Notes: generated by a model not told the origin, from the letters alone. 64,000 bases of DNA from JAMZMI01 sp039944535 (GCA_039944535.1 JBDUYP010000009.1:124001-188000), one strand, 5' to 3'; shown: positions 18,501-27,392, numbered from the stretch's first letter. Numbers and translations are program-made.

Positions 18501-20196
18501 CATTGGAGGAATGGATATGAGAGGAACCGATATTGTGGTAGAAAATTGCCTGATCAAAAACACATATCACGCCATGTCACTGAGGGGTGATCGTTCCAGA
18601 GCTACAAACAATGTGATAGATAATTTTGCCGGAGATGGAATTAGGGGCTTGGGAAATGCTTCTGTTTTCGAGTACAACACGATCCGTGATTGTTATGTAG
18701 AAGATTATGAAACCAATCACGATGATGCTTTTCAGACTTTCATAACTACTGATGATCCAAAATCGGAGGGCATGATCATTCGCTTCAATAAGATTTTGTT
18801 GTTTGATGATCCCATTACTCAATTTGTGATAGACAATGACCTAATAGGTTATTCTATGCAGGGTATCATTATTACAGATGGTTATCCGGATGGGTGGGTT
18901 GTAGAAAACAATCTTTTGGTAACAAATCATTGGCATGGTATATCGCTTTATGGAGCGAGAAACTGTCGCGTCCAAAACAATACGGTGGTCAAGCACCCAT
19001 ACTTTACTGATACCGAAACACTGCCGTGGATTTTGATAGATGATAACACCAAAACCGGGCAGACCAATTTCAGCAACACCATTAGAAATAACCTGAGCGT
19101 CAATCTTAAAGGTGAAAAAATTGATGATACTTCAATTGAGGAGGGTAACGTTGACATAAGCCCGGCAAGTTCTTCGCGATATGAGGAGTTCTTTATTGAT
19201 CATGCCGAGGGTAACTATCAATTGAAAGAGGGGAGTCCGGCCATTGATGCTGGCGTCAATTCTGACCTTACAGAATATGATTTAGCAGGAAATTTGCGCG
19301 TGGTAAATGGAACAGTGGATGCCGGAGCATACGAATTTTTCCAGGAAAATGTGCCCGTGATTGCACCAGTTGAGTCTCAAGTGATGACAGTGGGGCAGAC
19401 GCTCGAAGTGGTGGTTACTGCCACTGATCCTAACATCTCGTCACTTGATTTGACCATAAACAATCTGCCTGACTTTGGGACATTTCTCGACAATGAGGAT
19501 GGTACAGCGAGCATATCATTTGCCCCAGCTGACGGTGACGAAGGAACCTACAATGACATAACCGTCACGGCGGATAATGGAGAGTTTGCGGCTACTGAAA
19601 TGTTCACTTTGACTGTGGAGGCCCTTGATATCAATGCACCTCCGGTTCTGAATGAAATTTCTGACCAGACCATTGATGAGGGAACGGAAGTTGCCATTAC
19701 CCTCACTGCAACCGATGCAGATGATGATGTTCTGAGCTTTAGCATGTCAGGAGCACCTGATTTCGTTTCTTTGATTGACAACACAGACGGTACCGCATCA
19801 TTGGTTATGAATCCAGCTGTGGGGGATCATGGCACCTATACTGACATCAAAATTGAGGTTACCGATGGTGAAGATGTCGCAAGTCGTTCCTTCAGTATTG
19901 TGGTTGATAAAGTGCTTTCTACTCATAACATAGCAAGTACGTTTATGCTGTTTCCCAACCCGGTTCGTCAGGATTTTCTTTTTTTGCGAGTGCCAGAAGA
20001 GTTTGATCAACTTCAGATGAATCTTGATATGATCAACATGGCGGGTAGTCACGTTGGTTTCAAATATGTAAAGACAACAGATGGTGCCCGTGAGTATAGG
20101 GTGACCCTGCCAGCTGACCTGGCAAGCGGCCAATATTTAATGATCATTTCGGACGATAAGCAATCCATTGCAAAGAGGCTTTTCATCAACCATTGA
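15544..20196 (+). CDS. Giant T9SS-secreted protein: DNRLRE-like, Ig repeats, NodB-type deacetylase and beta-helix (lyase-like) domains
   Basis: From ATG 15544 (1550 residues; signal peptide ending SHANAQ) the modules run in this order. A DNRLRE-like sandwich (about 30-228) is followed by two Ig-like repeats (229-416), a NodB polysaccharide-deacetylase-like domain (about 436-700) and another Ig repeat (750-843). A right-handed beta-helix comes next (about 849-1266, opening YYCDPVNGNNANDGSQ, with GDGIRGLGN and NHDDAFQTF), then two Ig repeats (1270-1458) and a T9SS tail (1463-1550, FMLFPNPVRQDF). The deacetylase keeps the catalytic DD (466-467). Its second motif reads H516-D-D-C-D520, so the usual second zinc histidine is Asp, and activity is uncertain. 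The beta-helix resembles lyase/epimerase-type folds, but I cannot name a PL family. A longer frame starts at 15451, but the signal peptide sets the start. This would be a two-activity secreted enzyme attacking an acetylated acidic polymer. Confidence 0.8.
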   Translation: MDFKRNLVSGIILMSAMLCLISHANAQNTVNVTAAADDGYVSDPAIITENNPYIYGFMKVGKSAVTGDPHLTSAIIPFEIPEIPEGSEITDASLKIYVSYGREWTNCNVDLYGLSFQTTSTISSDDYYSGVFGVGNGSDFGIEDDFFTKNVDPGNLDTERFEETSTEANSKLVTYIKEQLTAGAQPGDYLFLRLSVDLPDMTGYHYFKVEDADSEKPAVLSLTYQSSSNVAPVLHAIEDQVMEVGESLSLSFSASDSNGDALSFSITDNLPPGATFTDNSNGTATLVVPEVQNVAEYNDIVVTVSDGELTDSDSFSIVVNEAKPNVAPVLQAVGDQSMAKYGYLKVAITATDQDDDDLTFTVSDNLPSTAYLVDNGDGTAYIELVSAGDPATYSDIVISVSDGDLTSTETIVITIDPIDPDQLMNLDSPTQSRFTITDKVWPANHGEADVCLWAGDKVGVATITIDDNIEADHSWWLSMQAKYPSLKFTWFVIENGVSSWDKYQTLVSAGHEVQGHDDCDINDGSDLGYRKALQSIKDQINQNISKPALTYAYPCGKEDKMNIARDIFIGMRGVFGVMNKADQIDYLALNSRSATNDDHDIDVLLNPNELLFNTSYYRGWYSAHYHTVSDKPAVEGHLSYIDSKSDDVWIAGYSEATQYGQERDSHTLTVDEVTDLMVKFTLSDMMNDTYFDKPLTVKLRVNNDWLSAKSTQGGERIVSTIIEHEGNKYMLIEVVPDRGQVIVEGSLTANSAPTLDPVSDQSLSEIESIAVNFSASDPEEDFLVFSASDNLPPYATLVDHENGTATLTIAPAIGDAGTIDDIVITVNDGELEDSQSFSIDVTAFSGVAYYCDPVNGNNANDGSQENPWGSFSSVLSAAKSINDGAVIYLLDGDHGAVRLTSKTFSNPTTVKAFPEHVPLFTELVITNSTNWVFDGITIDGTNSTKTTSQFLVTGDANTKNITFKNCLIQSAEESSAWTKDDWYANAIGGMDMRGTDIVVENCLIKNTYHAMSLRGDRSRATNNVIDNFAGDGIRGLGNASVFEYNTIRDCYVEDYETNHDDAFQTFITTDDPKSEGMIIRFNKILLFDDPITQFVIDNDLIGYSMQGIIITDGYPDGWVVENNLLVTNHWHGISLYGARNCRVQNNTVVKHPYFTDTETLPWILIDDNTKTGQTNFSNTIRNNLSVNLKGEKIDDTSIEEGNVDISPASSSRYEEFFIDHAEGNYQLKEGSPAIDAGVNSDLTEYDLAGNLRVVNGTVDAGAYEFFQENVPVIAPVESQVMTVGQTLEVVVTATDPNISSLDLTINNLPDFGTFLDNEDGTASISFAPADGDEGTYNDITVTADNGEFAATEMFTLTVEALDINAPPVLNEISDQTIDEGTEVAITLTATDADDDVLSFSMSGAPDFVSLIDNTDGTASLVMNPAVGDHGTYTDIKIEVTDGEDVASRSFSIVVDKVLSTHNIASTFMLFPNPVRQDFLFLRVPEEFDQLQMNLDMINMAGSHVGFKYVKTTDGAREYRVTLPADLASGQYLMIISDDKQSIAKRLFINH

Positions 20197-20226
20197 AGTA
20201 TCTGTCCATGGTATTCAGTTCATTAT

Positions 20227-20252
20227 AGTCACCCGATGGGTGACTTTTTTTT
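20227..20252 (+). terminator. Rho-independent terminator after the deacetylase/beta-helix gene
   Basis: GTCACCC (20228-20234) and GGGTGAC (20238-20244) form a 7-bp GC-rich stem with loop GAT, followed by eight T. Confidence 0.9.
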
Positions 20253-20322
20253 GCTCCATACGCAGTGAGGTTTTTATGGTGATGAAAGGGTGTTTTGTTG
20301 ATAAATTTTAAATAAAAGCACC

Positions 20323-20338
20323 ATCATTTTGTATAAAA
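20323..20338 (-). promoter_or_regulatory. Candidate operator copy (TTTTATACAAAATGAT on minus strand)
   Basis: This is an exact 16-base match, in inverse orientation, to the two sites in the intergenic region between the GntR regulator and the catabolic operon about 21 kb away. The core TTTTATACAAAA is palindromic at 10 of 12 positions. It lies about 210 bp upstream of the double beta-helix gene and just before its promoter candidate, which suggests shared control with sugar catabolism. Confidence 0.55.
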
Positions 20339-20356
20339 CACTAATCACATTGTCTA

Positions 20357-20387
20357 TTGATTCACGGTTTTAGATAATTCATATTTG
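20357..20387 (+). promoter_or_regulatory. Possible promoter of the double beta-helix gene
   Basis: TTG (20357-20359) and CATATTTG (20380-20387, one mismatch to TAnnTTTG) are separated by 20 bp, close to Bacteroidetes promoter spacing. The operator copy ends 18 bp upstream. Sequence similarity only. Confidence 0.25.
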
Positions 20388-20548
20388 TTGGTATGGGAAA
20401 TTTCTGTTTTGACAGAGCTGGTTTGTTGGCTTAGGCAAATACTTATCAAGCTTCTTTTCGTGACAGCAAAACAAGATTTAATAAGACGGAGCAAATGGTT
20501 CCAAATTGATTTTTCCCTCGAATAATTTATTAACCAAAAAAGATAATT

Positions 20549-23500
20549 ATGGTGAAAATCTATCAATCATTTTTCGTGTTGGTCTTCTTGTGGGGAGTGT
20601 CTGTCAATGCGGAGGCAACATCCGAAAATATAACCATCGGTTCAACTCAAATCGCTGCAAGTGCAGATGACAATGCCGTAAGCAACAATGGCTCCATGCA
20701 GTGGGTCGGTTATGCGACACACCGTTTGGGAACCAACAAATATACCTGTGCCGTTATCCCATTTGAGCTGCCGGTCCTGGCCGCTGGTGAGGAGATCGCT
20801 TCGGCATCCTTCACCACTCATCTAATAGGTAAAGCTGGCAACTTGTCAGACGCTGTTGACCTGTATGCCGTGCCATATCAATCATCATCTACTGTGTCCA
20901 GTTCCGATTATTTTGGAGGAGCTTATAATTCCGATGCAAATGCCACAGCTCTTCAGCAAGGTTTTTTTGACAACAGCAGCGCTTTAGGCCAAACAACATC
21001 AAATACAGCTGCCAATACAGCTTTGGCGACCTTTCTCAATGCTCAATATGCCAATGGAGCAGTGGGAGGAGATTATGTCTTTATCAGGCTAAACATGGAC
21101 GGAAATTCTGGTTCGCAGTACAACTACTGGGATATAGCCTCCCAGGATAATACTACAGCTGCCAATCGACCAATTCTCACGGTTGATATTCAATCGACCG
21201 CTAATACTGCACCGGTGGTAGCCGCCATTTCAGGGCAAACTGTGCAAGAAGGTAATTCTGTTCAGGTCAATGTTTCAGCAACAGATGCAGATAGCGATGC
21301 ACTGACCCTGTCAGCATCTAATCTGCCTTCCTTCGGCTCATTTACCGACAATGGCAATGGAACCGGACAAATCTCCTTTCAACCATCGGTAGGGGATGCA
21401 GGTACATATTCGTCCATTTCTGTTACCGCCAATGATGGCACAGATACAGACAGTGAGAGCTTTACATTGACGGTCACTGCAGCACCATCTAATTCAGCGC
21501 CAGTTTTGGCAACTATCGGCAATCAGAATGTGAATGAAGGAGCAAGCGCATCGGTAAGTCTATCAGCTTCTGATGCTGATGGAGATGCACTGACATTCTC
21601 GGCATCAAATCTTCCTTTATTTGCGTCATTGACTGATAATGGAAATGGAACAGGAACTATTTCGCTTTCGCCTGCTTCTGGCGATGCAGGAAGTTATACA
21701 GGAATCACAGTGACAGTCTCTGATGGAACTGCCAGTGATCAGGAGACCATTTCGATTACGGTGAGTACCCCGCCAACGGGTACAGTTTATTACCTCGATC
21801 CGGTAAACGGAAGCATGGCCAACAATGGTAGCCAGGCCAGCCCATGGGCTTCTTTGGCATCTGTGGCCTATGTAGCACCGACGATCGCAGATGGTGCCAC
21901 CTTATACTTGATGGATGGAGATCATGGAACGCCTTATGTTCAGAATTACACATTTACTAACGGTATCACCGTTACGCCACTTAGCGGACACAATCCCACA
22001 GTGACGAGCATCAGTTTAAATAACTGTACCAATTGGACTTTTGATGGTGTGATGTTCGACGGAACCTCTTCCACATTGACAAAAGACGGGTTTTTGATTA
22101 CTGGCGATGTAAACTCACATCACATCACCTTTAATAATTGTACAGTACAATCCGCAGTGAGTTCTTCTACATGGACCAAGACAGATTGGTACAACAACGT
22201 GAAAGGCGGGATGGATATGCGTGCCGATTATATCACAGTAACCAACACCACGATCAAAAACACCTATCATGCACTATCCCTCAGAGGAGATTATAGTACA
22301 GCCACGGGCAATTTGATTGATAACTTCGCGGGAGATGCTATCCGGGGGTTGGGAAGCTTCTCAACTTATGAGTACAATACAGTTCGTGACTGTTACATCG
22401 ATGATTACTCCATCCAGCACGATGATGGTTTCCAGGCATACAACCTCGATTCTGATCCTAAGATCGAAGGGGTTACGCTCCGGTTTAATAAGATTTTGTT
22501 GTTTGAAGATCCTATTACTCAATTTGTGATTGACAACAACCTGATCGGAACCCTCATGCAAGGGCTGATCATCACGGATGGATATGCAGATTCGTGGGTG
22601 GTTGAAAACAATTTGATTGTGAACCAGCAGGCGCATGGTATCTCACTATATGGGGCCAGAAACTGTAAAGTTCAGAATAATACGGTCGTTCAGCATCCCA
22701 ATTTCACAGATACAACTGTGCCAAGAATCTATTTGGATGACCAAAGTAAAACCGGGCAGACAAACTTCAATAATGTCATTCGAAATAACATTGCCGGTCA
22801 GTTCACTACATGGACCTTTGATGGCACATCAACGGTGCAAAACAATGTGGACATCACCACCAACGTCAGTAATTACTCAACCTATTTTGCGGATTATGCC
22901 AATCTGGATTTTCATCTGAAATCGGGCAGCCCTGCCGTAAACGCAGGAGTCAATACGGGTGTGACAACTACTGATTTGGATGGCAATGCAAGAATTGCCG
23001 ATGGTACCGTAGATGCAGGGGCTTATGAATACAATTCGGGTACAGGCGGAAATGCACGTCCGGTACTTGCAGCCGTTGGGAACATCCAACTGGATGAGCT
23101 GGCAACAGTTACGAAAAACCTAAGTGCAACGGATGCAGATGGTGACCCTATCAGTATCACAGCTTCAAATTTACCATCTTTTGCAACCCTTACGGATAAC
23201 AATGATGGTACAGGCACGCTGCAGGTTGCTCCGCAATCCGGTGATGAAGGAACGTACAATGTTACCATTTCAGCTAGCGATGGAACAGACGCTGATACGG
23301 AGGATATCACCATTACGGTGAATCCGGAAGGGGGCGCAAACGCCGCTCCTGTCCTGGCGACAATAGCCAATCAAAATGTAGAAGAAGGTAGTTCTGTGAC
23401 GGTCAACATTTCAGCGACGGACGCCAATGCGGATACTTTAACGATTACGGCTACTAACTTGCCATCTTTTGCCAGTCTTACTGACAATGGAGATGGCACA

Positions 23501-26500
23501 GGCACTATCAGCATCAGCCCCGCAACAGGCGATGCAAGCACTACCAATGTGACGATTTCCGTTTCAGACGGAACAGATACAGACGATCAGGTTGTGGTCA
23601 TCAATGTGTATGCTCCCGGCACTGTTGTAGGAAATACGTACTACATAGATCCGGTTGGGGGAAACAATAGCAACGACGGAAGTCAGGCAAATCCCTGGGC
23701 GTCTATCCAGCCAACCTCTATCCAAAATGGAGATCTTGTGTATCTGTTAGACGGGAATTATGGAGCTGTGTATATAGGCAATATGGCCAGAACAGAAGAT
23801 GTGACGTTCAGAGCATTATCTGGGCACACACCCGTTTTTTCAAAATTGACTATTGACAACAGTCAGCATCTGGTTTTTGATGGGATCACCATCGACGCAT
23901 CTACGGCAAGCCTGGGCAAGGAAGAGTTTATGCTCACAGGAAATGCCAACACCACTCATATTACGGTCAAGAATTCTACTTTGAAATCCGCTGATGATAT
24001 CTCTAGCTGGACTAAAAACGATTGGTATGCCAATGTGGCCAGTGGGGCAGACTTCAGAGGAGGGAATATCACTTTCGAAAATACATTGATTACCAATGCG
24101 TATCATGCACTATCGCTGCGAGGAGATTACTCTTACGTGACCAATTGTACGATAGACAACTTTGCGGGTGATGCCATCAGAGGTTTGGGGAGCTTTTCTA
24201 CCTATGAGTATAATACTGTCCGTGATTGCTACATCAATGATTATGCGATTCAACATGATGATGGATTTCAGGCCTATGAGCTCACAGGCGATCTGAAGAT
24301 TGAAAGCGTCACATTGAGATACAATAAATTCTTATTGTTTGAAGACCCGATTACGCAGTTTGTTATTGACAATGAGCTGATCGGAAACCTGATGCAAGGA
24401 ATCATCATCACCGATGGATATGGAGATGGATGGGTAGTAGAAAACAACCTTGTGATGAACGATCAGACACATGGTATCACACTTTATGGTGCCAGGAATT
24501 GTAGAATCCAAAATAACACTGTCGTTCAGCATCCATACTATACAGATACGGATTTGGTGCCGTGGATTTCTTGTCAGGCTCAGAGTAAAACAGGGCAAGA
24601 CAACTTCAATAATGTGATTAGAAACAATATCGCAGGAAAGTTTACGACCTGGACATTTGATGCGACATCCACCGTGGAAGGCAACATTGATATTGATGAA
24701 TTGAACTACAATAACTATTTGCCATATTTCGCAGATTATGTCAATCGTGACTTCCATCTGAAATCCGGTAGTTTGGCTATTGACGCTGGTGTCAGCACCG
24801 ACGTGACCACATTGGATTTGGATGGCAATGCACGTGTATTTGGCCCCACTGTGGACGCAGGTTGTTTTGAATACTCTGCCAGTTCTGATAATGTGGCTCC
24901 AACTGTGGTAGCAGCCAATGATACATTTCTGGACGATGTTTTCACCTTTAGCTTTAGCGAAAGCGTGACTCCATCCACTGCCGAAAACACTGCCAATTAC
25001 AGTATCAATAATGGTGTGACCGTACAGTCAGCGACTTTGGAAAATGACAACCGCACTGTGACCATGGCTGTTTCAACCTTGGGAGATAACCAGCTAAATA
25101 CCCTGACGGTAAGCAACGTAGAAGACTATGCCGGTAACGTCATTTCAGGAAGCAATACTGGTCAGTTTACATTCACCTGTGATACCCTTTGGGCAAGCAC
25201 TTTTCAAGATGATGAGTGGGGGTACAATCCACCTGCTGGCGCAATGGATGGAAATTTAAATACAAAGTGGGCGGCCGATGGAACAGAGTGGTTGCAGAAG
25301 AATTTTTGCAGTCCGGTTACGGTAACCTCAGTAGATATTGCTTTCGGACTTGGTGATGAGCGAACGTATGATTTCAGTATAGAACTGTCCAGTGATGGGG
25401 TGAACTATACGCAAGTGTATAGCGGAACGAGCAGTGGCACTACTTTAAGCCTTGAGAACTTTGACTTTACCGACACGCAGGCGAGATATGTCAAAATCAT
25501 CGGGACAGGCAATTCTGCTTCTACCTGGAACAACTATCAGGAAGTGCAAATCAACACATCAGGGACACCTCCGTCCAATACCGCACCAGTGGTTGCAGCT
25601 ATAGCTGCTCAGAGTGTAGAGGAAGGAAATACAATCAATGTGTCTGTATCGGCCAGCGATAGTGATGGAGATAATCTTACGCTCTCGGCTACTAATCTGC
25701 CTTCTTTTGCGTCATTTACAGACAATGGAGATGGTACAGGAAATGTAAGTATTGCCACCTCTACAGGTGATGTGGGTACATACACCGGCTTGACGATCAC
25801 TGCCAATGATGGCACTGCCAATGGTTCCACCTCATTTGATTTGACCGTAACAGCTGCTCAGCAGAATAACAATGCACCAGTGTTGGCTGCTATCGGAAAT
25901 CAATCGGTGGATGAAGGGTCAACGGGTAATGTGGCCATTTCGGCAACAGACTCGGATGGAGATACTATGACCATCAGTGCCACAGGTCTGCCATCTTTTG
26001 CCACACTCACGCCAGGAGCAAATGGCGCAGCGACATTGGCGATAAGTCCAAGCAGCGGTGATGCAGGGACTTATACGGGTATCACCATTTCGGTAACGGA
26101 TGGGACAAATACAGATGCTGAAACCATTACCATTACGGTGACTAATTCAGTGCCTGCAGAGACATTTACCATTTACGCACATGACGATGACCAGGAAGTG
26201 CGCACCAATGGAACTACTCAGTGGGTAGGTCAGACTACAGCCAGAGTAGGGGGAGCGAGTTCCGCATATGATGCCGGTCTGATCATGCCATTCCAGTTGC
26301 CAGCACTACCAGCAGGTCACGAAGTATCGGAAGCGTCATTTTCCGCAAAACTGGTGAGTAAAGTCAATTCGCCTGTAGGTAATATGAACCTCCATGGAGT
26401 AACCTCCAGGAGTACCAGTGGTGTTTTAGTTTCCGATTATACCGCTTCCAGTACTTTAGTTGAGACGGGGTATATCACCAGTAGCACTGCAGCAGGAGTG

Positions 26501-27010
26501 GTATCACTGACAAACGATCAGGAGTTGGCAGATTTTATCAATGCGCAATACGCTGCGGGTGCTGTGGCTGGAGATTACATCTTTTTCAAAATCCAATCGG
26601 ATGTGGATGAAGCGAACTATTCGTACTGGACCATGAGTACGGCGGATGATGGGTCGCAGAGTAATCAGCCTACCTTGACCATAGTGTCTGGGAGTGCAGG
26701 AGGATCCAGAATGCTTGCCAACAATCGTATACTGTCAGTAGATCAGGAAGCATACCAGTTTGAGGTTTTTCCCAATCCGTCCCGTGGGGCTGAGGTGTTT
26801 TTAAGAATCCCTGAAAATTTGGATTTAGGAAATGCCGTGATATCTGTAACGACTCTTTCCGGAAAGCAGATTGTTAGTGAGCGATTGAATCAAAGTCGTC
26901 CGCTAAGTAGATATCCACTTGCAGATCATTGTGAACTCACCAAAGGGTATTACATCGTGATAGTAAGCGATGGGGATACACAACATGTTTCAAGAATAAT
27001 TAACTATTGA
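20549..27010 (+). CDS. Giant T9SS-secreted protein with two beta-helix (lyase-like) domains, discoidin-like and DNRLRE-like modules
   Basis: The protein has 2153 residues and a signal peptide ending VNAEA. Module order by eye is DNRLRE-like sandwich (about 22-215), Ig x2 (218-408), beta-helix 1 (412-829), Ig x2 (836-1025) and beta-helix 2 (1028-1442). It continues with an SbsA-like Ig segment (1448-1544), an F5/8-type-C discoidin-like domain (about 1546-1670), Ig x2 (1676-1868), a second DNRLRE-like sandwich (1872-2050) and a T9SS sorting tail (2058-2153, FEVFPNPSRGAEVF). Both helices open with YY(L/I)DPV-G-NNGS-type sequence and share GDAIRGLGSFSTYEYNTV and QHDDGFQAY, so they are an internal duplication and also match the helix of the upstream giant. 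The enzymatic family is not named with confidence; a polysaccharide lyase or depolymerase role is inferred from fold and locus. An operator copy lies upstream and a hairpin terminator follows. Confidence 0.82.
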   Translation: MVKIYQSFFVLVFLWGVSVNAEATSENITIGSTQIAASADDNAVSNNGSMQWVGYATHRLGTNKYTCAVIPFELPVLAAGEEIASASFTTHLIGKAGNLSDAVDLYAVPYQSSSTVSSSDYFGGAYNSDANATALQQGFFDNSSALGQTTSNTAANTALATFLNAQYANGAVGGDYVFIRLNMDGNSGSQYNYWDIASQDNTTAANRPILTVDIQSTANTAPVVAAISGQTVQEGNSVQVNVSATDADSDALTLSASNLPSFGSFTDNGNGTGQISFQPSVGDAGTYSSISVTANDGTDTDSESFTLTVTAAPSNSAPVLATIGNQNVNEGASASVSLSASDADGDALTFSASNLPLFASLTDNGNGTGTISLSPASGDAGSYTGITVTVSDGTASDQETISITVSTPPTGTVYYLDPVNGSMANNGSQASPWASLASVAYVAPTIADGATLYLMDGDHGTPYVQNYTFTNGITVTPLSGHNPTVTSISLNNCTNWTFDGVMFDGTSSTLTKDGFLITGDVNSHHITFNNCTVQSAVSSSTWTKTDWYNNVKGGMDMRADYITVTNTTIKNTYHALSLRGDYSTATGNLIDNFAGDAIRGLGSFSTYEYNTVRDCYIDDYSIQHDDGFQAYNLDSDPKIEGVTLRFNKILLFEDPITQFVIDNNLIGTLMQGLIITDGYADSWVVENNLIVNQQAHGISLYGARNCKVQNNTVVQHPNFTDTTVPRIYLDDQSKTGQTNFNNVIRNNIAGQFTTWTFDGTSTVQNNVDITTNVSNYSTYFADYANLDFHLKSGSPAVNAGVNTGVTTTDLDGNARIADGTVDAGAYEYNSGTGGNARPVLAAVGNIQLDELATVTKNLSATDADGDPISITASNLPSFATLTDNNDGTGTLQVAPQSGDEGTYNVTISASDGTDADTEDITITVNPEGGANAAPVLATIANQNVEEGSSVTVNISATDANADTLTITATNLPSFASLTDNGDGTGTISISPATGDASTTNVTISVSDGTDTDDQVVVINVYAPGTVVGNTYYIDPVGGNNSNDGSQANPWASIQPTSIQNGDLVYLLDGNYGAVYIGNMARTEDVTFRALSGHTPVFSKLTIDNSQHLVFDGITIDASTASLGKEEFMLTGNANTTHITVKNSTLKSADDISSWTKNDWYANVASGADFRGGNITFENTLITNAYHALSLRGDYSYVTNCTIDNFAGDAIRGLGSFSTYEYNTVRDCYINDYAIQHDDGFQAYELTGDLKIESVTLRYNKFLLFEDPITQFVIDNELIGNLMQGIIITDGYGDGWVVENNLVMNDQTHGITLYGARNCRIQNNTVVQHPYYTDTDLVPWISCQAQSKTGQDNFNNVIRNNIAGKFTTWTFDATSTVEGNIDIDELNYNNYLPYFADYVNRDFHLKSGSLAIDAGVSTDVTTLDLDGNARVFGPTVDAGCFEYSASSDNVAPTVVAANDTFLDDVFTFSFSESVTPSTAENTANYSINNGVTVQSATLENDNRTVTMAVSTLGDNQLNTLTVSNVEDYAGNVISGSNTGQFTFTCDTLWASTFQDDEWGYNPPAGAMDGNLNTKWAADGTEWLQKNFCSPVTVTSVDIAFGLGDERTYDFSIELSSDGVNYTQVYSGTSSGTTLSLENFDFTDTQARYVKIIGTGNSASTWNNYQEVQINTSGTPPSNTAPVVAAIAAQSVEEGNTINVSVSASDSDGDNLTLSATNLPSFASFTDNGDGTGNVSIATSTGDVGTYTGLTITANDGTANGSTSFDLTVTAAQQNNNAPVLAAIGNQSVDEGSTGNVAISATDSDGDTMTISATGLPSFATLTPGANGAATLAISPSSGDAGTYTGITISVTDGTNTDAETITITVTNSVPAETFTIYAHDDDQEVRTNGTTQWVGQTTARVGGASSAYDAGLIMPFQLPALPAGHEVSEASFSAKLVSKVNSPVGNMNLHGVTSRSTSGVLVSDYTASSTLVETGYITSSTAAGVVSLTNDQELADFINAQYAAGAVAGDYIFFKIQSDVDEANYSYWTMSTADDGSQSNQPTLTIVSGSAGGSRMLANNRILSVDQEAYQFEVFPNPSRGAEVFLRIPENLDLGNAVISVTTLSGKQIVSERLNQSRPLSRYPLADHCELTKGYYIVIVSDGDTQHVSRIINY

Positions 27011-27025
27011 GAACCAGCTATTTAA

Positions 27026-27055
27026 CAAAAGGCCTGCGCAAGCAGGTTTTTTGTT
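27026..27055 (+). terminator. Probable terminator after the double beta-helix gene
   Basis: CCTGC (27033-27037) pairs with GCAGG (27042-27046) across a GCAA tetraloop and is followed by TTTTTTGTTTTT. The stem is short but the loop and T tract are typical. Confidence 0.7.
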
Positions 27056-27167
27056 TTTACGGAACACTGCCAGATTGGAGGCAGGGTAAAGCAAGGCAAG
27101 AAAGCCTGTGCGCTGGTTTAATTTAGATAGCAGACTTATAAGAATTTACCCCTAAAATGATAATAAT

Positions 27168-27338
27168 ATGACAACATATAAGATTTTAATGACATTGGGA
27201 GCCATGTTTGTCGTAGGGACGGTATTTGCGCAAGGTCCGCCACCTGCTACTCCAATTGACGGTGGCCTGTCGCTTTTACTAGCCGCTGGCGGAGCTTATG
27301 GGCTCAAGAAAATAAACGATCAAAGAAAAAGTAAATAG
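27168..27338 (+). CDS. PID-CTERM-type miniprotein (56 aa)
   Basis: ATG 27168 to TAG 27338 encodes a signal-peptide-like N-terminus (TYKILMTLGAMFVVGTVFAQ), a proline-rich junction GPPPATPIDGG, a second hydrophobic stretch LSLLLAAGGAYGLKK and a basic end. This is the layout of the short Bacteroidetes PID-CTERM proteins: the Pro-Ile-Asp-Gly-Gly motif, a transmembrane helix and a basic tail form a putative protein-sorting signal. After signal cleavage almost nothing but the sorting signal would remain, so it is a minimal membrane peptide of unknown role. It sits between two terminators as its own transcript within the polysaccharide locus. Confidence 0.75.
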   Translation: MTTYKILMTLGAMFVVGTVFAQGPPPATPIDGGLSLLLAAGGAYGLKKINDQRKSK

Positions 27339-27354
27339 TTAGATATACGTTTTT

Positions 27355-27392
27355 AAAGAGCCTTTTCACTTTGCTGATCAGGCTTTTTTTAT
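27355..27392 (+). terminator. Probable terminator after the PID-CTERM gene
   Basis: AAAGAGCCT (27355-27363) can pair with AGGCTTTTTT starting at 27380, including one G-T pair, and ends in a T run. Confidence 0.65.

Larger units (their letters stand above)
20253..20548. other. Leader region of the double beta-helix gene, with operator and promoter candidates
   Basis: Together with the terminator, the 352-bp gap before the 20549 gene holds no ORF that looks coding. It contains the ATCATTTTGTATAAAA operator copy and, about 20 bp further on, a weak Bacteroidetes promoter candidate. The rest is AT-rich leader. Confidence 0.5.

Noticed and set aside
20549..25000. Repetitive DNA in the giant genes as a tandem-repeat or CRISPR-like array
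   Set aside because: The repeats are large protein-level duplications (Ig, beta-helix) in one frame with diverged codons; there are no short identical repeats with unique spacers.
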